Positions 30,144-38,885 of a stretch of DNA of 40,336 nucleotides are shown one piece after another. Position 1 is the first letter of the stretch, and each line of letters opens with the position of its first letter. The notes under the pieces are model-generated. The model ran no database searches and was not told the DNA's origin. It saw only the letters and a program-made list of their open reading frames with translations. Source of the DNA: Myxococcales bacterium (GTDB lineage Bacteria; Myxococcota; Myxococcia; Myxococcales; JAKAPL01); contig JAJXUD010000040.1 of the NCBI GenBank assembly GCA_021783235.1, forward strand, positions 1-40,336, in the 5' to 3' direction. The translations under genes and the position numbers were made by a program.

Positions 30144-30635
30144 ATGCCTTCCTTCGACATCTTCAGCAAGGTCGACCTGCAAGAGGTCGACAACGCCGTG
30201 AACCAGACGGGCAAGGAGATCGCCCAGCGCTACGACTTCCGCGGCACCGACACCCGGGTCAGCGTGGGCGAGGACAAGAAGTCCATCGTCCTCGTCGCGA
30301 ACGGCGAGGGGCGGATCGAGGCGGCGGCCGAGATCCTGCGCGTCAAGCTCGTCAAGCGCGGCGTGCCGCTCGCGGCGGTCGAGTTCGAGAAGCCGGAGCC
30401 CATGGGCGGCATGAAGGTGAAGCAGGTCGCGAAGCTCCAGGAGGGGATCCCGACCGAGAAGGCGAAGGAGATCGTGAAGCTCATCAAGGAGAGCAAGATC
30501 AAGGTCCAGGCGTCGATCCAGGGCGAGGAGCTGCGCGTCACCGGCAAGTCGAGGGACGACCTCCAGAGCGCCATGCAGCTCGTGCGCGGCCACGACTTCG
30601 GCGCCGACCTGCAGTTCGGCAACTTCCGCGACTAG
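30144..30635 (+). CDS. yajQ: YajQ family nucleotide-binding protein
   Basis: At 163 residues this is a normal-length DUF520/YajQ protein: MPSFDIFSKVDLQEVDNAVNQ at the start, YDFRGT (30-35), and the closing HDFGADLQFGNFRD. YajQ-type proteins bind nucleotides, and the Xanthomonas homologue is a cyclic di-GMP effector. Two ferredoxin-like halves are expected. It sits between RNase J and RimO and its TAG directly abuts the ATG of rimO, so they are translated together. The presence of a PilZ gene just beyond rimO is a second possible c-di-GMP reader, though no synthase is in the window. Confidence 0.93.
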   Translation: MPSFDIFSKVDLQEVDNAVNQTGKEIAQRYDFRGTDTRVSVGEDKKSIVLVANGEGRIEAAAEILRVKLVKRGVPLAAVEFEKPEPMGGMKVKQVAKLQEGIPTEKAKEIVKLIKESKIKVQASIQGEELRVTGKSRDDLQSAMQLVRGHDFGADLQFGNFRD

Positions 30636-32021
30636 ATGAGCGCGCTCTACCTCCTCACCCTCGGCTGCCCGAAGAACCGGGTCGACTCCGAGGTGATGCT
30701 CGGCGGCTTTCTCGAGAAGGGCTACGAGCTCGTCCAGGACCCGGCGAAGGCCGAGGTCATCGTCGTCAACACCTGCGCCTTCATCGGCCCGGCCAAGGAG
30801 GAGTCGGTCGACGCCATCCTGGAGCTCGGCCGCTACAAGGATCCCGAGGCGGGCCGCTGCGAGACCTTCGTCGTGACGGGCTGCCTCACCCAGCGCTACG
30901 GCGAGGAGCTGCAGCGCGAGATGCCCGAGGTCGACCACTTCGTCGGCACGAGCGGCTACGCCGAGCTGCCCGACCTGCTCGCGGCGCGGCGGCTGCCGAA
31001 GGCCGTCATCCCCGACCCCGAGTACCTCCACGACGCCGAGACGCCCCGGGTCAACTCGCTCCCCTCGTACACGGCCTACGTCAAGATCAGCGAGGGCTGC
31101 GACAACCAGTGCCAGTTCTGCATCATCCCGAAGCTGCGCGGCGCCCAGCGCAGCCGCCCCATCGCCGACGTCGTCCGCGAGGCCAAGGGGCTCGTCGCGC
31201 GGGGCGCGGTGGAGCTGAACCTCGTCGCCCAGGATCTCACCGCCTACGGCTACGACCTGGCCGGCCGGCCGCGGCTCCACGACCTGCTCGAGGCGCTCGC
31301 GGACTGCGGCGCGCGCTGGCTGCGGCTCCACTACGCCTACCCGCGCGACTTCCCCGACCGGCTGATCGACGTGCTCGCCAAGCAGCCGAACGTCGTCCGC
31401 TACCTCGACATGCCGATCCAGCACTGCTCCGACCGGCTCCTGCGGAGCATGCGGCGCGGCCGCGACAGCCGGTTCTTGCGCGATCTGCTCGCCGAGCTGC
31501 GCGCGCGCGTCCCGGGCCTCGTCCTGCGGACCTCGCTCATCGCGGGGCTCCCCGGCGAGACCGAGGACGACTTCCGCGAGCTCTGCGAGTTCGTGAAGGA
31601 GCAGCGCTTCGAGCGGCTCGGCGTCTTCGAGTACTCCGACGAGGAGGGGACCGGCGCCTTCGAGATGGACGGCAAGCTGCCGCAGAAGCTCATCCGGCGG
31701 CGGCGGCGGGAGCTGATGGCGATCCAGCGCAAGGTGAACCGCGAGCAGAACCGCGCGCTCGTCGGCCGCACGCTCGAGGTGCTGGTCGAGGGGGCGTCGC
31801 CCGAGACCGAGCACCTGCTCGTCGGCCGGCACGCCGGCCAGGCGCCCGAGATCGACGGGCAGGTCTACATCAACGCCGGCGAGGCGAAGCCGGGCGCGAT
31901 CGTGCGGGTCCGGGTGGAGCAGGCGGCGGACTACGACCTCGTGGGCGGCGTCGTGGAGGGCGCGCCGCTCTTGCCCCCGCCCGCGCCCACGCTGCCGCGC
32001 AAGCTGCGCGTCGTCTCCTGA
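30636..32021 (+). CDS. rimO: Ribosomal protein S12 methylthiotransferase
   Basis: The 461-residue radical-SAM enzyme adds a methylthio group to the conserved Asp of ribosomal protein S12. The N-terminal UPF0004 domain supplies Cys11, Cys47 and Cys83 for the second iron-sulfur cluster. The radical-SAM motif CDNQCQFC gives Cys155, Cys159 and Cys162. A TRAM domain (about 380-440) follows. [13 protein letters not shown] and the [10 protein letters not shown] block fit RimO better than MiaB. The start codon abuts the yajQ stop with no gap. The Pro-rich tail is slightly longer than usual. It converges with the PilZ gene. Confidence 0.94.
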   Translation: MSALYLLTLGCPKNRVDSEVMLGGFLEKGYELVQDPAKAEVIVVNTCAFIGPAKEESVDAILELGRYKDPEAGRCETFVVTGCLTQRYGEELQREMPEVDHFVGTSGYAELPDLLAARRLPKAVIPDPEYLHDAETPRVNSLPSYTAYVKISEGCDNQCQFCIIPKLRGAQRSRPIADVVREAKGLVARGAVELNLVAQDLTAYGYDLAGRPRLHDLLEALADCGARWLRLHYAYPRDFPDRLIDVLAKQPNVVRYLDMPIQHCSDRLLRSMRRGRDSRFLRDLLAELRARVPGLVLRTSLIAGLPGETEDDFRELCEFVKEQRFERLGVFEYSDEEGTGAFEMDGKLPQKLIRRRRRELMAIQRKVNREQNRALVGRTLEVLVEGASPETEHLLVGRHAGQAPEIDGQVYINAGEAKPGAIVRVRVEQAADYDLVGGVVEGAPLLPPPAPTLPRKLRVVS

Positions 32022-32048
32022 CGCCTCCGCGGCGAGCGAGGAGCCCGC

Positions 32049-33401
32049 CTAGCGCAGCTCGATCAGCTCCTTCGACTTCAGGCCGAAGAGCAGCTTGCGG
32101 ATCCGATCCTCGGCGATCCGGTCGCCGATCTGGGCGAGGAGCGTCGCGAAGGTCGGCGAGGCCCCGACGAGATCCGCGATGGTCGCCTCGTCCTCCTCCA
32201 CCGGCCGGTGCTGCCAGAGGCCGTCGGTGCCGATGAGCCGGGTCTTCGGCCCGAGCCGCCGGACGAACTCGTCGAAGGCGGGCCCCGCGGCCTCGTCGGC
32301 CTCCCCGGCGTCGAGCGGCTTCGCCCCGGCCTCGTCGTCCTCGCTGCCGAGGTCGAGGTCGTCGAGGCCGAGCTCGAGCCCCGAGTCGTTCCCCTCGATC
32401 TTCACCTCCTCGTCGAGCGCTTCGTCGGCGTCGGCGTCGATCGACAGCTCCTCGCCCCCGTCCGGCTCCTCGTCGGCCTTCGCGGGCGCGGCGTCGAGAT
32501 CCTCGACGATGACCTCCTCCTCCTCGTCGTCCCGATCCCTCGCCGGCTCAGGCCTCGGCGGGCGCGGGGGCGGCGGGCCCTTGCCCGCGCCCTTGATGCC
32601 GGCCTTCGAGAGGAGCCGCTGCAGCTCCCCGTCGCGCGCCTGGTTCTTCTGGAGCTCGGCCGAGAGCCGCTCCGCCTCCGCCCGCGCGGCCTTCACCTCC
32701 GCCCGCGCGGCCTTCACCTCCGCCCGCGCGGCCTTCGCCTCCTCGCGGGCCGCCGCGGCCGCCCGCTTCTCGGCCGCGAGCTCGGACCGAAGCGCCTCGA
32801 GCTGCCCCTCGAGCGCCGACAGCTTCTCGCGGGCCGCGTCGAGCTCGTCCCGCGCCTCGCCGAGCGCCGCCGCGTGGTCGCTGAGCGCCTGGATCTGGCC
32901 TCGCGACTCGATGAGCTCGTTCTCGAGCGACGAGGATCTCTCGCGCAGCTGGTCGAGCTCGGCGACGAGCGCCTCGATCTGGGCGACCGAGGCCGACGGG
33001 GGCTCGCCCGCGGCTCCGGCGCCCTCCTCGGAGGCCTCGCCCGCGTCGTCCGGGTCGCCCCCGAGCTCTCGCACGAGCTCCTCGAGCCGCCGCTCGATCT
33101 CCGGCGGCACGCTGACGAAGCGGACGGCCATGCCGGCCGGAGAGTCGGCCGTGGCCTTCGCCGCCTCGACCGCCCGCACCACCTTCGCCGAGATCTGCGC
33201 CGGCTCGCTCCAGCCCGGGGGCCAGAGCTCCAGCATGATGAAGGCGCCGACCGGCAAGGTCTTCGGGGCCTTGATGAAGAGGCCGCCGTCCGAGAGGTCC
33301 TTCAGGTAGTTGGCGCGGAAGCGGTCGACGCTGGGGATTCGCACCACCACGCGGGGCGCGTCGGCGCGTGGCCCCTTGCGCTTGTCGCTCGGTTCGCTCA
33401 T
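32049..33401 (-). CDS. PilZ - coiled coil - winged-helix protein
   Basis: The ATG at 33401 is chosen over a GTG at 33407 because the AGGTGG box lies upstream of it. The 450-residue product begins with a PilZ domain of the myxobacterial type (about 10-108): basic residues before a strand (PRVVVRIPSVDRFR), DLSDGGLFI (35-43) supplying the DxSxxG half of the c-di-GMP site, and GMAVRFVSVP. A coiled coil follows (about 135-265) containing KAARAEV heptads, then an acidic Asp/Glu-rich region, and a C-terminal winged-helix-like module (about 395-450, ATIADLVGASPTFATLLAQIG...KLLFGLKSKELIEL). The layout suggests a c-di-GMP-responsive structural or signalling protein. The DNA-binding role of the last module is unproven. 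Confidence 0.82.
   Translation of the reverse strand: MSEPSDKRKGPRADAPRVVVRIPSVDRFRANYLKDLSDGGLFIKAPKTLPVGAFIMLELWPPGWSEPAQISAKVVRAVEAAKATADSPAGMAVRFVSVPPEIERRLEELVRELGGDPDDAGEASEEGAGAAGEPPSASVAQIEALVAELDQLRERSSSLENELIESRGQIQALSDHAAALGEARDELDAAREKLSALEGQLEALRSELAAEKRAAAAAREEAKAARAEVKAARAEVKAARAEAERLSAELQKNQARDGELQRLLSKAGIKGAGKGPPPPRPPRPEPARDRDDEEEEVIVEDLDAAPAKADEEPDGGEELSIDADADEALDEEVKIEGNDSGLELGLDDLDLGSEDDEAGAKPLDAGEADEAAGPAFDEFVRRLGPKTRLIGTDGLWQHRPVEEDEATIADLVGASPTFATLLAQIGDRIAEDRIRKLLFGLKSKELIELR
32675..32737 (-). repeat. Three 21-bp tandem repeats encoding coiled-coil heptads
   Basis: The 21-mer beginning CCTCCGCCCGCGCGGCC occurs three times head to tail (32675-32695, 32696-32716, 32717-32737), with one changed base in the last. 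Each encodes one heptad (K-A-A-R-A-E-V), so unit gain or loss would lengthen the coiled coil without breaking frame or register. Confidence 0.85.
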
Positions 33402-34616
33402 GACCACCTCGGAGGAATCCTACACGCCCCCTTCCCTTCGTCCAAATTCGTTCTCTCGGCGCACGGGCTGGTCGAACCGCCCGAACGAGCTGTCGCGCGC
33501 CCTCGCCCGCCGGGGCGGCGCGCCGCCGCTCGACCTGACGGCGACGAACCCCACGGAGGCCGGGCTCGCCTACGACGGCGACCGGATCCGGGCCGCGCTC
33601 TCGTCGGGGGCGGCGCTGCGCTACCGGCCCGAGCCGTTCGGCCTCCCCGCGGCGCGGGCCGCGGTCTCGGCGTCTCTCGCCGCGCAGGGGCGGGCGGTGC
33701 CGCCCGAGCGGATCGCGCTCACCGCCTCGACGAGCGAGGCCTATGGCTTTCTCTTCAAGCTCATGGGCGATCCCGGCGACGCCGCCGCCATCCCCGCCCC
33801 GAGCTACCCCCTCTTCGACTACCTCGCCGAGCTCGAGGGGCTCTCGCTCGCCCGCTACCGGCTCGTCCACGAGGGCGACTGGCGGCTCGATCGCGACTCC
33901 TTCGACGAGGCGCTCTCCCAGCCCGGGGTCCGCGCGGCGATCGCCATCCAGCCGAACAACCCGACCGGCTCGGTCCTCGGCGAGGACGAGCTCGACTTCA
34001 TCGCCGGCCGCTGCCGCGAGCGCGGCGTCGCCCTCGTCTCCGACGAGGTCTTCTGGGAGTACCCGCTCGAGTCGACGGCCCGCTGGAAGAGCGCCGCGTC
34101 AGTCGCGGACTGCCTCTCGTTCACGCTCGGCGGCCTCTCGAAGCTCGCCGGGCTGCCCCAGCTCAAGCTCGCCTGGATCGCGGTCGCGGGACCCGACGGG
34201 CTGGTGGACGAGGCGCTCGGTCGGCTCGAGCTCGTCGCCGACAGCTACCTCTCCGTCGCCTCTCCGGTGCAGGAGGCGCTGCCCGAGATCCTCGCGCTCG
34301 CCCCGGCGTTCCAAGCGCGGCTGCGCGAGCGGCTCTCGCTGAACCTCGCCGCGGCGGGGCGCGCCTTCGCGCCGCCGAGCCCGGTCTCGCTGCTCCGCCC
34401 GCAGGGCGGCTGGTCGCTCGTCGTGCGCGTCCCCCGGCTCGCCGGCCGCGAGAGCGGCGAGGCCTGGGCGCTCGCGCTCCTCGAGCGGGACGACCTCCTC
34501 GTGCAGCCCGGCTACTTCTACGACTTCGAGGGGGAGGCCTACCTCGTCCTCAGCCTGCTCACGCCGCCCGAGCTCTTCGCCGAGGGCGTCCGCCGCCTCG
34601 CCGCGCGCGCGGCGGA

Positions 34617-34620
<4 letters not shown>
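33400..34620 (+). CDS. PLP-dependent aminotransferase, class I/II
   Basis: The 406-residue fold-type I enzyme shows PNNPTG (185-190), SDEVFWEY with Asp215 in the pyridine-binding place, and the Schiff-base lysine Lys248 in LGGLSKLAGLPQLKLAW. The amino-acid substrate is not evident: the opening FSRRTGWSNRPNELSRAL...LDLTATNPTEAG is typical of a bacterial branch of unassigned aminotransferases. The ATG at 33400 shares the tetramer CATG with the divergent PilZ start, so the true start could be later, near residue 18 where the family homology begins. The stop overlaps the speA stop within CTAG. Confidence 0.85.
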
Positions 34621-36605
<1,985 letters not shown>

Positions 36606-36628
36606 GGCAGCTCCTGCCTTTCGCAGAT

Positions 36629-36645
36629 CGCGTGCATACAACGCG
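36629..36645 (-). promoter_or_regulatory. Operator-like inverted repeat before speA
   Basis: CGCGT (36629-36633) and ACGCG (36641-36645) flank seven bases (GCATACA) about 25 bases before the speA start. On the minus strand the centre reads TGTATG, the only AT-rich hexamer in the leader and a plausible -10. No convincing -35 is seen. Confidence 0.3.
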
Positions 36646-36693
36646 CGGACCGGCGGGGGAAGAGTTCGAAAGGAGAAACGGGCGCGCGGCCGC

Positions 36694-37041
36694 TCAATAG
36701 TTGTCGATGCCGCGCATCCGGTAGACCGGATCGTCGTCTCCCTCGGTGACGAGGAAGCGGTCCTCGACGAGATCGTCGAGGAGCGGCCGCAGATCCTTCG
36801 GCGAGAGCCCGATCCGGGCGGCGAGCTTCTCGCGGGTGAGCCCGCGGTACTCGCCCCGCATCAGCCGGACGATCTCGTCCTTCACCTTGCGCCGCTCGGC
36901 GGGGCCGAGCTCGCGGGCGTCGCTGAGGACCCGCGTCACCGCCCAGAGGATCGCGAGCCCGACGACGGCGAGGGCGACGAGGTAGAGGACGGTGCCGTGG
37001 CCCTCGGCGAGCCGGGCGAGCTGATCTTCAAACGGCAACAC
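36694..37041 (-). CDS. Membrane-anchored winged-helix protein
   Basis: The GTG at 37041 lies 14 bases inside the end of hflX, so translation is likely coupled. The 115-residue protein has one membrane helix (about 17-38, TVLYLVALAVVGLAILWAVTRVL) and a cytoplasmic part (about 48-108) that reads as a winged helix: ERRKVKDEIVRLMRGEYRGLTREKLAARIGLSPKDLRPLLDDLVEDRFLV. The helix-turn-helix is in REKLAARIGLSPKDLRPLL. It may be a membrane-bound transcription regulator or a fold used for protein contact. No family name is recognised. Its link with hflX is the only context. Confidence 0.75.
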   Translation of the reverse strand: MLPFEDQLARLAEGHGTVLYLVALAVVGLAILWAVTRVLSDARELGPAERRKVKDEIVRLMRGEYRGLTREKLAARIGLSPKDLRPLLDDLVEDRFLVTEGDDDPVYRMRGIDNY

Positions 37042-38806
37042 GGTCGACCTCGGGCGCGGCGGGGAGGGAGTCGACGCGCGGCGCCCCGGTGGCGGCGCGG
37101 CTCGCGCCCCAGAGGATCGCCTCGAGGGCGCCGAGCAGCGGCTCGAGCCCCTCGCGGCGCTCGGCCGAGACGGGCACCGCGCCGAGCCCGCGGGCGAGCG
37201 CCTCCGCCTCGCCGGGCGGCAGGAGGTCCGCCTTGTTCAAGGCGAGGAGGCGCGGCTTGTCGCCGAGCTCGAGGTCGCCGAGGAGCGCCTCGACGGCCGC
37301 GAGCTTCGCCTCGTGCTCGGGGTCGGCGCCGTCCAGGACGAGCACGAGCGCGTCGGCGTCGTGCAGCTCCTCGAGGGTCGCTCGGAAGGCGGCGACGAGG
37401 TCCTTCGGGAGGTCGCGCAAGAAGCCGACGGTGTCCGTGAGCACGACGTCCCGCGACGAGCGGCCGCCCCGGCCCGCGGCCTCCGCCCGCCGGCCGGCGG
37501 AGCCGTCCTCGGGCTCGGGGAAGCGCAGCCTCCGGCTCAGCGGATCGAGCGTCGCGAAGAGCTTGTCCTCGGCGAGCGCCGAGGCGTAGGTGAGCGCGTT
37601 CAGGAGCGTGCTCTTGCCCGCGTTCGTGTAGCCGACGAGCGCCACCGCGGGCAGCTCGAGCCGGCCGCGGCGCGAGCGGCGCAGCGCGCGGACGCGCGAG
37701 AGGCCGTCGATCTCGCGCTCGAGCCGGGCGATCCGGTCGCGGACCCGCCGCCGGTCGATCTCGAGCTTCGTCTCGCCGGGGCCCCGGCCGCCGATGCCGC
37801 CCATCAGCCGCGAGAGGCTGTCGCCGCGGCCGGTGAGCCGCGGCAGCCGGTAGCGGAGCTGCGCGAGCTCCACCTGGAGCTTGCCGTCCCGCGAGGTGGC
37901 GCGCTGCGCGAAGATGTCCAGGATGAGCTGCGTGCGGTCGAGGATCTTGAGGTCGGTCTCGGCGGCGATGGCGGCGGCCTGCGCCGGCGAGAGATTCCGG
38001 TCGAAGACGAGGAGGTCGGCGAAGCGCTGCATGCTGCGCAGCACGACCTCCTGGAGCTTGCCCTTGCCCATCACGTAGCGCGGGTCGAGCTCTTTGCGAA
38101 GCTGCACCACCTCCTCGAGCGGCTCGACGCCGGCGGTGCGGGCGAGCTCGCGCAGCTCGGCGAGCGAGCTCTCCGCCGCGGCGCGGCCGCCGGTGGAGAC
38201 CGAGAGCAGGATGGCGCGCCCCGCGCCCGTCACCGGCCGCGCGCGCGCCGAGGCGGCGAGCTCGTCCTCGAGCGCCTGGATGCGGGAGAGGAACGTCGCC
38301 GGCAGCTCGTGGACCGAGCGGTGGTCCTCGAGCTGCCAGAGGTCGCCCGCGGGGTTCTCGGGCAGCAGCGTCGCGAGCTGGACCGCGCCCGGGAGGCCGT
38401 CGTCTCCCGTGACCGCGATCGCGGCGACGAGATCGAGCCGGAGCAGCGCGAGGTCGGTGAGGTCGTCCCGCGTCAGCGGCTCGCCGCGCAGGTGGGTGTG
38501 GACGAGCCGCAGGCCGCGGAGCCGGCTCTGGCCGGCGCGGGCGCGGCCGATGTCCGGGAGGACGAGCCGGCCCGCGTCGCCGACGACCAGCGCCTCCACC
38601 TCGCCCTTGCGCGAGATGAGCAGGCCGATCTGCCGGTTCAGCTCGTGGGAGAGCTCGGTCAGGTGGCGCGCGAGATCGGGCCCGACGAGCTCGCCCGGGG
38701 GGACCCGGCGCCGGTAGGTCGCCTGGAGTCGGTGGAGCTGGCTCGGCTTGAGGCCGAGGGTGTCGCCGTGGATCTCTCGAATGGGTCTCTCCTCCTTCGC
38801 CATCAT
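37028..38806 (-). CDS. hflX: GTPase HflX, long form
   Basis: The 592-residue product has the HflX core and an N-terminal extension of about 190 residues (PSQLHRLQATYRRRVPPGELV, then HTHLRGEPLTRDDLTDLALLRLD) known from the long HflX forms of some bacteria. The HflX domain includes ELDPRYVMGKGKLQE and RGPGETKLE. The G domain has G1 GYTNAGKST (392-400), G3 DTVGF (458-462) and G4 NKADLL. HflX splits stalled ribosomes under stress. Between the switch I region (LFATLDPLSRRLRFP) and G3 about 22 residues (431-452) are added over a strongly palindromic DNA segment, which is unusual for this conserved place. Two ATGs (38806, 38803) are equally possible. Confidence 0.94.
   Translation of the reverse strand: MMAKEERPIREIHGDTLGLKPSQLHRLQATYRRRVPPGELVGPDLARHLTELSHELNRQIGLLISRKGEVEALVVGDAGRLVLPDIGRARAGQSRLRGLRLVHTHLRGEPLTRDDLTDLALLRLDLVAAIAVTGDDGLPGAVQLATLLPENPAGDLWQLEDHRSVHELPATFLSRIQALEDELAASARARPVTGAGRAILLSVSTGGRAAAESSLAELRELARTAGVEPLEEVVQLRKELDPRYVMGKGKLQEVVLRSMQRFADLLVFDRNLSPAQAAAIAAETDLKILDRTQLILDIFAQRATSRDGKLQVELAQLRYRLPRLTGRGDSLSRLMGGIGGRGPGETKLEIDRRRVRDRIARLEREIDGLSRVRALRRSRRGRLELPAVALVGYTNAGKSTLLNALTYASALAEDKLFATLDPLSRRLRFPEPEDGSAGRRAEAAGRGGRSSRDVVLTDTVGFLRDLPKDLVAAFRATLEELHDADALVLVLDGADPEHEAKLAAVEALLGDLELGDKPRLLALNKADLLPPGEAEALARGLGAVPVSAERREGLEPLLGALEAILWGASRAATGAPRVDSLPAAPEVDRVAV
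37451..37516 (-). repeat. Palindromic in-frame insert in the HflX G domain
   Basis: The segment encodes the low-complexity EPEDGSAGRRAEAAGRGGRSS between switch I and G3. It contains the perfect 14-bp palindrome at 37487-37500 (centre CCGGCCGG), flanked by CTCCGC/GCGGAG arms (37481-37486 and 37497-37502). It looks like a decayed palindromic element but does not clearly match the ligase element. Confidence 0.35.
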
Positions 38807-38825
38807 GGAACAGTCGGCGAGCCGG

Positions 38826-38854
38826 TTTCAATGGCGGCGGCGCCGGGATAGACT
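38826..38854 (+). promoter_or_regulatory. Promoter of the glutamate-cysteine ligase gene
   Basis: TTTCAA (38826-38831), 17 bp, TAGACT (38849-38854), then GGAGGAG (38872-38878) and a TTG start seven bases later. It lies in the 79-base gap shared with the divergent hflX start. Confidence 0.5.
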
Positions 38855-38885
38855 CGCCGGTCTTTTACAACGGAGGAGCAGCCGC

